NCBI GenBank assembly: GCA_905147135.1
Contig: LR990049.1
Span: 16,633,428-16,697,427 of the forward strand
Origin: Blastobasis lacticolella
Taxonomy: Eukaryota > Arthropoda > Insecta > Lepidoptera > Blastobasidae
Direction of reading: 5' to 3'
DNA: 64,000 nucleotides
This document shows positions 34,426 through 45,217 of the stretch, piece after piece. Position numbers and translations under genes: made by a program. The notes below the pieces were generated by a model. It made no database searches and was not told where the DNA came from. It worked only from the letters and a program-made list of their open reading frames with translations. The stretch's first letter is position 1, and each line of letters opens with the position of its first letter.

Positions 34426-36467
34426 AATTTCATTGATGCACTTTATATGCTTTTGTCATATTAATATAGGTAAGTAGTTGTTGTTTAATGAATGAAATAA
34501 TTCGGTGCCACAATTCTGATTTATTTAAATTATGCTTATTTATGACGTTCTGAAGTCCTTGGTTGAATTGAAAACAATTTCAGAATACCTAACCGTAGAA
34601 TAACATATTACAACTATTTTATATTGATATTTTTACTCAGAAATAAACTTGCTTTTATTTAGTTGTTGCGAAATATAATTCACCTCAAATTAATGATTCA
34701 ACAATTATCTACTGCTGAATTTGAGCCTGCTCCACATTAGTGGAGGGCATTGGCCATTGCCTTAATCTCTTGGCAGGTGGGTTGGATTTTACGGAGGTAC
34801 TACCTGGTGTGCCTCATTCATGAACTTCAACTTCAAACATATTTATACAGTTTAGTTGTTTTTTTGACATGCGAAGTGTTTTTCTACAAAAACATTTCGC
34901 ATGCCCAAAAACTACGCAGTTGTACATGGTAGTCGACTTGGACGACTCTATACTGGAGTGAATTGGTGCTATATTCTATGTTGAATATCAGCTAGTCTTT
35001 TACTCTGGTACCTGCAAGCCAACTAGGTAGTTTTTTATAATAAATACAGAAAGAAGATCTTACAAAAAAGGGATAAATATATAGCAGAAAATACAGGTAG
35101 AAATGCTACGCACAGTTACACAAAAGATTTCTAACAATAACGCTCAACTAAAGTAGAACAGAATAGTAATAAAGCTTTTATTGAACCGAGTGGACTGTCT
35201 GATGAATATGCACATTATTGTGTTTTCAACTTTGTTTACTTCGACAATGACGACGTTTATTATGTCTGTTTTGTATCAAACGTTACCTACAGTGATAATG
35301 GTAAAATGAAGCCACAACACGTGTCTGGATGGTCGACTGTGGTACAAAGAAATAAATTCTCAAATTAAAAATATTTTTAATAACAAGCGCGGTATTTATA
35401 GCGCGGTATTTATAGTACCTACTTATCAAGTCCAAAGAGCCCAAACACAATGGGGTGATCTTTGACCACCTTTCGACTCCATCATCAGACCAGCTCCATG
35501 GTACCATATTAATGCATTGTCATCCAAGTTACATATTTATACCAAAGAGCTCAACTAGATGGTCGAAAAATTGTTTGAAAATTTTGACGGACAACTTGCA
35601 CACATACGCACAGTGCAAGCTAAATAAAAGTTTGCAAAAAGAGGTTGTGGTGAACGGAACTCGTAAAAGTTCAGGTCTATTTAATTGAAATTGGCTCTGG
35701 AATGGCGCTACCTACCTACGAAACACTTCGCCTGAATACGAAATACTTACAATCGAAATTAGTTCGTTTTCATGCCACGCGAAAATTTAAACTTGCGGAA
35801 CAGACAGAACTCTGATAGCCGGAATAAGTTATCATAGAAATAGTACGCACTGTAGCTACCTCGGACAGCATTTTCTCAGATTCGGATGCAGTGCGTAAAG
35901 CACTCTGCGCCAGGCCCATTCTAGCAGGCAGTTTCATTTCATTTTATTTCATCTATTACGTATCACAGTTTTCAAAATATTATACATATAGTATTATACT
36001 GTTAGGGCATTGCAAACAAAGTGAGAGAGAGCATGCATTATTTTCATTATGTCACAACTTAAGTATTTATATAAATTACACATTTTTTCCTCAAATTAAA
36101 AATTAATCAATTAGTTGCATATTAAAATAACAATCAAATAATAATAATAATAATGTCAAGTTAGTAGATATATTAGTCAGATGTCATTCTGTATAGCAAT
36201 CAATTTTTGTCATCCGTATTCATGTCACGATGTGATTAAATAATCAAATAGCGATGTGCCGGATTATCTCAATTTGAGATCAGTAAAAAATTCATTAATA
36301 CCATAATAACACTTTTGCACTAAAAAGATTTCAGTTGTTTGGTAAATGACTCAAATTTTTTTATGTTTTGATTGTAAATTTTAACCTTCATAGCGTGAGG
36401 ACCATTTGTAAATATAGATAATTTAGAAAAAGGTGATTTTAATTTGTTAACATTGCGATCGTTTCAT
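34426..36467. other. Upstream intergenic DNA, little recognised
   Basis: Bases 34,715-34,785 (TGCTCCACATTAGTGGAGGG, CTCTTGGCAGGTGGGTTGG) look like a very old S1-type copy. Frames of 60-77 codons at 34,750-36,106 have no domains. Confidence 0.45.
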
Positions 36468-36790
36468 CTAACGGAGCTTGTAGGTGAGTACATGTACTCG
36501 TGTTTCCTTACACACATTTTTTACAATTCTCACACATTTTTTCTGTTGGGTGAAGATATCTTCCACATCTGTGGAGTTTGCCCATAATGTTATTCCATAT
36601 GCAAGCCTAGAATGGACATATGCATAATATACTGTGAGTGCGGTTTTAAAATTTGTTACAATTTTTAGATATCTAAATGTGTATATGAATGAGGACAATT
36701 TCTTAGTAAGTTTTTGAAAATGCGGTTTCCAGTTTACACTTGTATCAATAATTCCTAGTAGAGTAGCCGAAGTCACAGTCTCGATCACAG
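36468..36790 (-). pseudogene. LINE (Jockey/CR1-type) RT thumb remnant
   Basis: 106-codon minus frame. It opens with the LLGIIDTSVNWKPHFQKL block, continues KKLSSFIYTFRYLK and AYVHSRLAYGITLWAN, and ends in the QKKCVRIV region. This is the thumb/connection part found after the catalytic RT motifs, so a 5'-truncated LINE. An S1 SINE landed immediately beside it. Confidence 0.8.
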
Positions 36791-36802
36791 CATTATTATA
36801 TT

Positions 36803-37094
36803 TATAATCAATTTATCATCATCATCATCACAGCCCGTAACAGTCCACTGCAGGACTTAGGGCCTCTCCCAGGAAAGGGGAGGTTATTGCCATAATCTCC
36901 ACGCTTGGCAGGCGGGTTGGAGATCGCAGTGTTTAAATACAATCATGGAAAATGCTGCTGCCCATTTTCTAGACTACGGAGACTCTTGATCTTGTGCCTC
37001 GAAAACATTAATCGCCTTATACAACACCCATGAGTGTAAGGGGTTACTGCTATTCTACTCTGCCGGACACCACATGGCCTATATAATCAATTTA
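36803..37094 (-). repeat. SINE family S1 with 13-bp target duplication
   Basis: TATAATCAATTTA is present at 36,803-36,815 and again at 37,082-37,094, bracketing a full S1 copy. It is the cleanest proof in the window that S1 moves by retrotransposition. Confidence 0.85.
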
Positions 37095-37141
37095 TATTAT
37101 CAGTTAAACATTACGTTTATATTTATTAGTTAAAATAGTTA

Positions 37142-37230
37142 AAATAAAATAAAGTCGTCTCCAGAAGCGGGTGACTTGGTCGGACGACCGACCAAGGTCG
37201 GCTTTGCAGTATCCGAAAGCGACTTTATTT
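37142..37230. mobile_element. Small MITE, about 90 bp
   Basis: AAATAAAATAAAGTCG on the left is mirrored by CGACTTTATTTTATTC on the right; the GC-rich centre GGTCGGACGACCGACCAAGG is itself partly palindromic. Single copy in the window. Confidence 0.65.
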
Positions 37231-37603
37231 TATTCTGCGTAAGGATTAGCATCAACTGTCTAGCTTCCTTCTACACTCGCGAACAAGCAAATTGATTCAC
37301 CCTCATACATTTCTAGCGTTACAAATAAGTCTATAACTTCATAAACACTCAATCGATTTTAATTCTGTTTTCGTGGTTTGATAGCCAATAAGACAATGAT
37401 TACGTCTGTATTTTATTAATAAGGTATTTCAGCACGATCGCTTCACCCAAAACAATAATTTTTCAAAACAGCTGCAAATACGCAATGAATAAATATTGCC
37501 TGACGGAAAGCAATCGTGTTAAAGAATTAATTAAATACAGAGATAAACATTGTCCTGTTGCTATTTATGAAGTAATAAGACTAATTTATATGGAAATATA
37601 TGG

Positions 37604-37700
37604 AAAACCCCGCCTGCCAATTATGGCAATAACATTCCCTTTCGTGGGAGAGGCCCAAGTCCTGCAGTAGACTGTTATGGGCTGTAATGATGATGATGAC
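37604..37700 (+). repeat. SINE family S1, 5'-truncated
   Basis: CCCGCCTGCCAATTATGGCA to GGGCTGTAATGATGATGATG; only the last ~97 bp. Confidence 0.75.
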
Positions 37701-38032
37701 ATGGAAGAAATCTGGATGAACCGATTTGCTTGCTCGCGAGTGAAGATCGGCCCTGCCGCTGTGTCGTGCCCTAAGTAGACACCTTGGACTAAACTTTAGG
37801 TGACGCTTAAGTTGATTTAAGATATCCCTAACTATAAAGCACTGCACACATGTGAGAACTAAACTCGCTAAGTCACTCTTAACTTTATGATACGGATTTT
37901 GTCCTAAATGCTTAGAGGAATATCTCATGGCGACAACTTAAGAGTTTAGTTTTTAGTTAGAGTTTAGTACAATCGGGCATAAGTGTTCTGTTTGATATTA
38001 CGAATAAATAAATCAATCAATATGCTTGGACA
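37701..38032. other. Nothing recognised
   Basis: No coding or repeat signal with a partner here. Confidence 0.4.
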
Positions 38033-38232
38033 ATTCACACAGCGCCATCTAGCCCCAAAGTAAGCAAAGCTTGTGTTATGGATGCGAGAAAACTGATAAA
38101 CTACTTATTTATCTTTTTTAAATACATGCTTATAATACATACAACACCCCGACCCGTAACAAATTATAATTCGTCATCTCAATTTACAACCCGAGACTTC
38201 TGCGTAACCAACTAAACCACTCAGGGCGACAA
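38033..38232 (-). repeat. SINE family S3
   Basis: CACACAGCGCCATCTAGCCC through the AACACCCCGACCCGTAACA block; the tRNA-like head is damaged. Confidence 0.7.
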
Positions 38233-38394
38233 ATCGTTAATTGTGTATTATACACAATAGAATTTTTCATCGCGTTCTTTCTTGATCGCAAATTTTAATC
38301 TTTGCTTTATTTCATGTATCGATTTTTCATAATAGCATTCGCGTTAGTTTTTTATAGATAATTTTATTAGTCGCTAATATACTAGTAGTCAAAC

Positions 38395-38460
38395 GTCGAG
38401 TGGTGCAGTGGTAATCGGATACCAGCTGCAAACCATGTGTTGATTCTATTTCCAGACTGG
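38395..38460 (+). repeat. tRNA-like SINE head
   Basis: GAGTGGTGCAGTGGTAATCG resembles an A box and GTGTTGATTCTA a weak B box. Acceptor-stem pairing is absent, so not called as a tRNA gene. Confidence 0.4.
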
Positions 38461-38699
38461 TAAATGATTAAAATTTATTTCTAGGATCAGACGTATCTGT
38501 TTTATTGGTTAGACAACATGACAGAAGTGTTTACTTATGATTGTGTTACACAGGAGCCGTTAATGGACAACTTTATTTATTGCTACGTTATTCCTACCGT
38601 CATTTTAAACTTTGATTAATAACTAGATTCGCATGGATTTTCTCGGCTTTTTCGGAAATTCTCTAAAACATTAATGTATCTTCAGTGTACTCGTCCGAA

Positions 38700-39002
38700 T
38701 GTACCGGGTCCGCGGCCCGCTACGGTCATGTTACAATTACTCTATTCTGAGTTATGTATATTACTTGAATAATAAGCGATGCTTTTACGGGCAGAGAAAA
38801 CATCGTGATGAAACCTGCACATTCAGGCGACAGAATGTGTAACCTAGATTCAATTTAGTCAGGTTCCCCTGGTAACAGGGTCACGGAGGTCAGACGGCAG
38901 CGGCTCCACTGAATTACCTGATATGCCAAATTCTGAATCATGGTCAAGGCCCTGCGCCCTCGTACGCGAAAGCACAACCGGGACATTAACGCTAAGATGA
39001 GA
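38700..39002 (+). repeat. SINE family S2
   Basis: Body with ACATTCAGGCGACAGAATGT, GGTTCCCCTGGTAACAGGGT and tail ATCATGGTCAAGGCCC to AACGCTAAGATGAG. The B-box region has been rearranged. Confidence 0.7.
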
Positions 39003-39126
39003 TCTTCAGTGTACTCGTACAACGCTAGCCGAATCTAACCACTACATCACTACATAAGCCACCACAATCTAGCCACCCCATTGAGGCACATTACCTGGAA
39101 GGTATACTGTTTCTATCATAAATTCA

Positions 39127-39405
39127 AAATTCAAAATTTCTTTGTTGATTAGGACAATAAATATCTCTTTCAATCGTCAAAAAGGAGGGGGATAGGAAAG
39201 TAGGAAGGAAACACACAGTGACACGCTGACCGCCCTATGACCATAGATAAACGTATCCCTCGCCAACCGAACCGTGCTCGACAATGCCAGGCAGAGCCGG
39301 AACGCTATATTATATTATATAGGTATGTCTAGTATAATTAAGAAAAAACCACCTAAAACTACAGCAAGACAGCACCAGTTCACGAGTATAACGTACCGTA
39401 GGTAC
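39127..39405 (-). repeat. 3' end of the CR1/Jockey-type LINE, strongly 5'-truncated
   Basis: Shares GGAAGGAAACACACAGTGAC, CCGTGCTCGACAATGCCAGG and the (GAATTTT)n-like end with 52,530-52,830 and 61,380-61,660. Third copy of that 3' UTR in the window, lacking the minisatellite. Confidence 0.8.
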
Positions 39406-39839
39406 CTTAAATTATTAATATAGGTACTCTATAATTGCTACTCTAAAATATTAAAGCTCTACCAAACTAATTCATTAAGCAATCAATGTTTAATCAGAAT
39501 TGAAGTTCCGACCGAACTTCAATTCAAAGCTAATATTGTGCGAAACTTTGTTATTTACTCAATATTTAATTTAGAGTAGGTAGGTACCTAGACGGATTGA
39601 ACTCTGGAAATCGGAAAGTTTTCAATAACATCTCATAGTAAATAACAGTTTTCATGCGATTAAGACCCTTATCAACATTGACCGAGGCAACATAATCTAA
39701 ACTTTGACTTCTAGATGAATAAGTTTTCCATATATTTTATATTAGTGTAGGTATTTTTTTTATATGTATAGATAGGATGATGACATTTATTTACAGTCTG
39801 GCACTAATATTGAAAATAATCAACATGGCGGCAGTATCC

Positions 39840-40020
39840 CGGTTGTGCTCTCCGGACCCGGAGTCCGCCTTGATAATTATCCAGGATTTGGCAGATCAGG
39901 TAATTACAGTGGAGCGCCTGCCATCTGACCACCGTGACCCTGTTACCAGGGGAACCTGATCAGATTGGATCATGGTTACACATTCAGTCGGCTGAATGTG
40001 CAGGTTACATCGCGATGTTT
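39840..40020 (-). repeat. SINE family S2
   Basis: Complement of the S2 tail and body: TCCAGGATTTGGCAGATCAG, GTGACCCTGTTACCAGGGGA, ACACATTCAGTCGG. Head missing. Confidence 0.7.
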
Positions 40021-40224
40021 TCCACAAACTTGAGCGTCTCTAAATATACTGTGTTAAGGTTTATCTTTGGTGACATCACCAGCGCCGGACCAGTTGCTCA
40101 CGCGCGCGATAAGCGAGAAAAAGCGCGACATAGACATTGCTATCTCTTTCATCTTAGTAAGAAAGAGACAAACGCTCTCTCGCGGCGCGAGCTTTGTAGC
40201 GGACACACTTGTGCTAGGGCCACA

Positions 40225-40305
40225 GGGGCCTAATGAGGAGTTTTCCACTTTCCATCAGGTGGCCCGCTTGCCTGTTTGCCTACCGTAAGACATAAAAAAA
40301 AAAGG
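40225..40305 (+). repeat. LINE 3' UTR end with poly-A
   Basis: CCATCAGGTGGCCCGCTTGC, CTGTTTGCCTACCGTAAGAC, then ten or more A. Same end as at 63.6 kb. Confidence 0.65.
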
Positions 40306-40567
40306 TATCTAAAGCATTCTTAACCACTCACTAGATGGCGGCCTGACAATTTTTGTAATTGATAATGCCTATTCATAAAAATATGTCTTCGTACATTTCG
40401 TTCAACCTTTAAAAGTTATGTTTATATTAATAAACATTTTAGTTTTAGGTTTAGTATTAGATGGCTGCATGATATCACTGCCAAAATCATACAGATTTAA
40501 AAAGAATTGTAGGAGCGCTATCTATTGAAGCTTTTTGAAACCAACTGACAATACCTACTGGAAAACT

Positions 40568-40778
40568 CCTCATTCTCGCGCTGTGACATCTCGAATTCGA
40601 TTTTTTTTCTAGCCACATATCTCCATTAATATTGACATTAAAATGTCTTGCACCAAAAAATAATTTCTTAACTTTTTCGACAGTCATATATTGTCGAAGA
40701 TAAATTTCAGTGACGTTTTAAGACAGTTTTTAAGCTAGAAAATGTCGAATTTGAGATGTCACGAGAATGAGGCCTAAG
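40568..40778. mobile_element. Long-TIR MITE, copy 1
   Basis: About 211 bp, almost wholly palindromic: ATTCTCGCGCTGTGACATCT at the left, and the right end GAGATGTCACGAGAATGA is its near-complement, with TTTTTCTAGCCACA/TTAAGCTAGAAAAT further in. No gene. Confidence 0.7.
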
Positions 40779-40794
40779 GGGCCTAATTCTCGCT

Positions 40795-41252
40795 CTGTGA
40801 CCTCTCGAATTAGACATTCTCCCTAGATAAATATCTCTATTAAAATGCAATTTTAAACGATTTTCGATAAAAAGGGATTATAAATAAATATATAATCGGG
40901 GACAAATTTACACAGCGCCATCTAGCCCCAAAGTAAGCAAAGCTTGTGTTATGGGTGCTAGATAACTGATAAACTACTTATATACTTTTAAATACATACT
41001 TATTATACATAGAACACCCACACCCGTAACAGAAATTAAAATTTATCATTTCAATTTCTGCCCTTCCGGGAATCGAACCCGTGACCTCTTGCGTGGCAGA
41101 CAGGTATGTTGACCACTGAACCACTCAGGCCGTCATATTATCGAAAATCGTTGAGAATACATTTTTTGCTTGCAATAGATATTCAGTGACTTTTTAACAG
41201 ATATTTGTGGCTAGAAAAATGTCGAATTCTAATGTCGTAAGCGCGAGAATCG
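40795..41252. mobile_element. Long-TIR MITE, copy 2, split by an S3 SINE
   Basis: The left half (ATTCTCGCTCTGTGACCTCT to AACGATTTTCGATA) and right half (TATCGAAAATCGTTGAG to AGCGCGAGAATCGC) are complementary. The S3 SINE occupies the middle. Copy 1 lies only ~17 bp away. Confidence 0.7.
40898..41136 (-). repeat. SINE family S3, full copy nested in MITE
   Basis: The minus strand begins CCTGAGTGGTTCAGTGGTCA (A-box side), GGTCACGGGTTCGATTCCCG (B box), then the S3 body and CACACAGCGCCATCTA end. Best copy of the family in the window. Confidence 0.8.
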
Positions 41253-42085
41253 CCCCCCTGGACTTACGACCATATGACGAAACATCACCATTTGTTTCCT
41301 ATTTAAAAGGTTACATTAAAAAGGAAAAAAGTTTACATTAAAGGTTCATTTAAAAGGAACGATTTAGTTAGGTCAAGGAATAAGCCTGTGATACCCTATA
41401 GTTTTAATTTACCAGTAGCAATTCATGTTACCTTTTGAATATTGTCGACGACCTTCGAGAGGTCGCATGTAATTCATCAATTTTTTTATTCGAATCCTTG
41501 TAGCGCGAGTCAAAGTCACGTTTGACCTAGGCCCTAGGCCCTGTTATTAATTTAAATGGTTTTCCGTTAGCATTATTTTTTAATTGAACTGCCTTTGGAC
41601 TATTTGCTACTCTGATTGATTGTAGACTGAAATGGCAGTCTCTTGGCAGATTTTAGAACACAAAACCATGATCTAATAATCTGAGAGTCATTTACGACTC
41701 TATAGATAAACGTTTTTGCAGAATACCTGATTTATCTCAATTGAGAACGGGCACGTTGGACATGCTGCCGTCTAGTGGCGCTAATCCGAAACTTTTACCT
41801 TAAAAAACTTGAGATTGACACTACGAGTCACTTACACTGACATCGCGCAACACTTTTAAAAATTATTTATGTGAATAAATTACATTTGAAGTTAATAAAA
41901 TGCATTGCTGCACTTAAAAGACATATTGTGTACAATAAATCAATAAAATAAATAAAAATAAGGAAGAGCCAACATACCAAACAAAAATACCCACATATAA
42001 ATCCAATGGTATACAATTCTATTAGGTACTTTCCAATGAATGGGGCTTTTAAGCCTTGAATATGTAAATATAAAAAATGGATATA
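41253..42085. other. Nothing recognised
   Basis: AT-rich DNA left of the LTR retrotransposon. Confidence 0.4.
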
Positions 42086-42090
42086 CGCAG

Positions 42091-42252
42091 TGAAATGTTT
42101 ACTGTTAATATGAATAAAAGATTTGGAGAAACTAAGATTATTTTATATTCAGAATTAATAATCTTTCTTGTTTTACAAAATCCTCAATCTGGCAGCTGTC
42201 AAAGACAACCTTCATACTTTTTCATCTCACTCAACCATAGATATCTACAACA
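42091..42252 (-). repeat. 3' LTR (left) of the Ty3/Gypsy element
   Basis: 162 bp, TGAAATGTTTACTG at the left to ATCTACAACA at the right on the plus strand. Differs from the partner LTR at positions 3, 22, about 73 and about 134. Confidence 0.95.
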
Positions 42253-42290
42253 TGTCCCCCTTAAGTTTTTACAAATTGAAAAAATAATTA

Positions 42291-42400
42291 TTAGTAGATA
42301 TAACACCAATAAGCTAAAAACTAAACAACTCTTCTTCCCTCACAAAAAAAATAGTAGATATACGAGTAACACCAATAAACTAAAACAACTCTTTTTTTTA
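42291..42400. repeat. Diverged tandem duplication inside the LTR element
   Basis: AGTAGATATAACACCAATAA and its near copy AGTAGATATACGAGTAACAC start two ~50-55-bp units next to the polypurine tract, in the place where integrase should have ended. Confidence 0.75.
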
Positions 42401-42625
42401 AATAAGAGCGAGATAGTAAATCTGCTATATACATTAGACGTCCCTTTAAATACTTAAATTTCACATCGTACTTCAATAGTTTTAATTTTAATCTTTGCAA
42501 TCTCCCTGAAGGAATTTCATGTATACCTTTTTTTAATAAACTTTCAAGTGGTTTATGATCATTTAAAACAGTACAAGATTTTCCGTAAATATAATAATGA
42601 AATTTCTTTATTGCCCAAATAATAC

Positions 42626-43711
42626 TTAATAACTCCTTTTCAATTTGTAAAAAATGTTCTCTGCACTTGTAAGACTCCTAGATGCATAACTTACAGGCCT
42701 GCCATTCTGCATCAAACAACATCCCAGACCATCTTTACTTGCATCACATTGCAAGGTTATTGATAATAACGGATCAAAATTTTGCAAAACTGGCGCCGTA
42801 CTGACACATTTTTTAATATTACAGAACGCATTTTCATGAACATCAGTCCAAATCCATGTTACATCTTTTTTTAGCACCGAATTTAAAGGTGCTGCCAAAT
42901 CTGCTAAGTTATTAATGTAAACTCTTAAATAATTCACCATTCCCAAAAATATTTGCAATTCTTTTTTGTTAGTAGGACTTTTAATATTATTTACTGCTTT
43001 AACTCTATCGGTGTCTATTTTCATTCCTTCACTTGAGAAAACATGCCCAAAATATTTAACTTCGTTTAACTTATACTGAAATTTTCTTAAATTGAATCGT
43101 ACATTGCATTTCCTAGCCCTTTCCAAGACACATTTCAAAACTATGTCATGTTCCTCTTCATTTTCACCACAAATCAACAGATCATCACAGTAAACTACGA
43201 CTCCAGGTATGTCAGCGAATGCCCTTTCACTGTACTTTTGAAAAATCTCAGGTGCAACTGATAAACCAAAAGGCATTCTTAAAAACTTATAACACCCAAA
43301 TGGTGAACTAAATGTGCAATAATCTGTTGAATTTGCCGCCAGTTTAATGTTGTAAAAACCATCCGATAAATCCAAAACTGAAAAAACTTTCTTATTACTT
43401 AATTTCGCAACAATTTCCTCTAGGGTTGGTATCAAATGATATTCTCTTATCAACACCTTATTCAACTCTCTCGGATCTAAACAGATCCTTAAACTGCCGT
43501 CATTTTTTTCAATAATAACAAGATTACTAACAAAAGATTTAGGATGTTCGACTTTCTCAATAATCTGACCTTCCATAAGACTTTTTAATTTCCTGCTGAG
43601 ACGTTCCATCAAGGAATGAGGTACTCTCCTGGGTGGTTTAACAATAGGTTGAGCTCCCGGTTGGATGTGCAGTTCAAGTTCGTCTTCAAATTGACCAACT
43701 CCCTGAAACAT
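42626..43711 (-). pseudogene. Ty3/Gypsy pol: reverse transcriptase and start of RNase H
   Basis: 361-codon open stretch. The RT order is clear: LRICLDPRELNKVL, FSVLDLSDGFYNIKL (catalytic Asp), MPFGLSVAPEIFQ, then VVYCDDLLI, so the active-site box reads YCDD where Y(I/L/V)DD is usual. The RNase H start follows (LQCDASKDGLGCCL, SYASRSLT). The frame then breaks near 42,640 in a T-rich run; the continuation to an IADLLSRS-like end is readable in another frame down to about 42,410. A stop and a further frameshift (43,710-43,775) separate it from the protease. Copies DNA from RNA in intact relatives; dead here. Confidence 0.9.
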
Positions 43712-43773
43712 ATCAGAATACTTCTTAACAATAGATTTTTCTCATTTACTTTAATACTGTTAATATTAATATC

Positions 43774-44106
43774 TTATAATAATTTTAATTCGATTAATGA
43801 ACTAAGGCCTAAAATTGGTCGATCGTTTTGCTTAATAATTATGAATTCAGTTTCAATACTTTCATCATTTAATATTATTTTCAAGGTTTTTGTTCCCAAC
43901 GATAGAATTTTTGTACCCCCAAATGCTTCTAAAACAATTTTTGTCTCAGACCAATTAGGATTCTCATCATTGACAATTTTTTTAAGATCATTAATTGACA
44001 ATACATTCACCTGTGCCCCAGTATCACACTTAAACATCACTCGTTTATTATTATTTATATTTAATTCAACTCCCCAGTCTTCCACATTGCTATAATTCTT
44101 TCCCAC
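43774..44106 (-). pseudogene. Ty3/Gypsy aspartic protease segment
   Basis: About 110 codons with the retropepsin active-site motif FKCDTGAQVNVL and a later ILGLSSLIE block (the ILG motif family). Stops at the TAA before 43,774; upstream joining to gag is by a short gap (44,107-44,127) in another frame. In intact elements it cleaves the Gag-Pol polyprotein. Confidence 0.85.
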
Positions 44107-44127
44107 TGAATGGCATACTTTAACTAG

Positions 44128-44958
44128 TCACAAATTTTCTTCAACATTATCATCCGATCCATGCGACTCTTCTAGTACCTGCACTTTCTTTTGGTTACAG
44201 CCTTTAGCAAAATGGTTCAGCTTTTTACAGTTGGAACAAACTCTACCAAAAGCTGGACATTGCCTAGGACCATGTTCCTGCTTGCACTTTAAACATAAGT
44301 AGAAACTTTTATTGTAATTTGGATTTTTAACAATATTTTTATACTTATCTTCATTTTTCGGCCATTTTCTCACTTCAAACGCATCCACAGCAGGTACCAC
44401 ATCCTTCTTAATGGCCTTCGCATGAACACGCGATAATTCGGCTGCTCTGCATCTCTCAACAGCATTTTCCAAAGTCAAATTCCCAACTGCCAATAACTTT
44501 TCCTGCAAGTTCTTGTTTGAAATTCCTATGACGATTTTGTCCCTTAGCATTCTTGATTCAAGCTCCTTGTAGTTACAGGCTTTCACCAACTTCGTCAAAT
44601 CACCATAAAAAGAATCAAAACTTTCATCATCTTCTTGCTTTCGCATGTTGAAATTAAATGTCGTCAATACTTCATTACTCTTCCCCTTAAAATATGTGTC
44701 GAATTCTTCAATCACATCTTGAAGTTCTTGCGGATCGTTAGATTTTTTTAACAAATTAAAGAAAAGATCTTGCGCTTCTTGCCCAATGGCGTTGAGCAAG
44801 ATGGCCCCTTTTCTGACTTCTGTAACCTTTTCCAAACCTGCAGCAGCCAAGTAAACAGTGAACTGCTGTTTGAATTGATTCCATTGCAGCAGCTGGTCTT
44901 GCACTGGACCCAATCTGAGAGGTGATGGAGTTTTACATTCAAAACCATTGTTGAACAT
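44128..44958 (-). CDS. Ty3/Gypsy Gag
   Basis: Open for 276 codons from MFNNGFECK. A capsid-type helical region (WNQFKQQFTVYLAAAGLEKV to KLVKACNYKE) is followed by two zinc knuckles near the C-terminus: CLKCKQEHGPRQC (C-x2-C-x3-H-x4-C) and CSNCKKLNHFAKGC (canonical C-x2-C-x4-H-x4-C). It ends in an acidic tail. Packages element RNA in virus-like particles. It is the only uninterrupted gene of this copy, so a particle protein could still be made if transcribed. Confidence 0.85.
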   Translation of the reverse strand: MFNNGFECKTPSPLRLGPVQDQLLQWNQFKQQFTVYLAAAGLEKVTEVRKGAILLNAIGQEAQDLFFNLLKKSNDPQELQDVIEEFDTYFKGKSNEVLTTFNFNMRKQEDDESFDSFYGDLTKLVKACNYKELESRMLRDKIVIGISNKNLQEKLLAVGNLTLENAVERCRAAELSRVHAKAIKKDVVPAVDAFEVRKWPKNEDKYKNIVKNPNYNKSFYLCLKCKQEHGPRQCPAFGRVCSNCKKLNHFAKGCNQKKVQVLEESHGSDDNVEENL

Positions 44959-45050
44959 ATTTTCTTGTTTGATTTCACCGTCCGACTTTAACGAAAATAT
45001 TTTTCACGTTATAATATTTCTTAATGATTGTTCGATCAACGACTGCGCCA

Positions 45051-45212
45051 TGTAATGTTTACTGTTAATATAAATAAAAGATTTGGAGAAACTAAGATTA
45101 TTTTATATTCAGAATTAATAATTTTTCTTGTTTTACAAAATCCTCAATCTGGCAGCTGTCAAAGACAACCTTCGTACTTTTTCATCTCACTCAACCATAG
45201 ATATCTACAACA
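45051..45212 (-). repeat. 5' LTR (right) of the Ty3/Gypsy element
   Basis: 162 bp, TGTAATGTTTACTG to ATCTACAACA on the plus strand, followed by the CGCAG duplication. TGGCGCAGTCG on the minus strand lies directly inside it as the primer-binding site. Confidence 0.95.
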
Positions 45213-45217
45213 CGCAG

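Larger units (their letters stand above)
42086..45217 (-). mobile_element. Ty3/Gypsy-type LTR retrotransposon, integrase deleted
   Basis: 3,122-bp element (42,091-45,212) flanked by the 5-bp duplication CGCAG at 42,086-42,090 and 45,213-45,217. Both LTRs are 162 bp, begin TG and end CA, and differ at four positions by my count. In sense (minus) order: 5' LTR, a candidate primer-binding site TGGCGCAGTCG directly after it, gag, protease, RT, RNase H, then a polypurine tract (TTAAGGGGGACA) against the 3' LTR. Integrase is missing: coding similarity ends soon after the RNase H region and ~200 bp of low-complexity sequence follows. Low LTR divergence points to a fairly recent insertion that probably needed a helper. 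Confidence 0.9.

Noticed and set aside
36121..36160. CRISPR-like or regularly spaced repeats
   Set aside because: Only short AAT triplet runs; no array with spacers exists anywhere in the window.
41050..41136. Second tRNA-like sequence
   Set aside because: Head of SINE family S3; recurs at 21.5 kb and lacks complete cloverleaf stems.
42077..42457. 126-codon plus-strand frame
   Set aside because: It spans an LTR and the untranslated end of the Ty3/Gypsy element in antisense.
43616..44095. 159-codon plus-strand frame
   Set aside because: Antisense shadow of the protease/RT junction.
42091..45212. Endogenous errantivirus with an envelope gene
   Set aside because: No envelope-like frame lies between the RNase H region and the 3' LTR; only about 160-250 bp of non-coding sequence is there.
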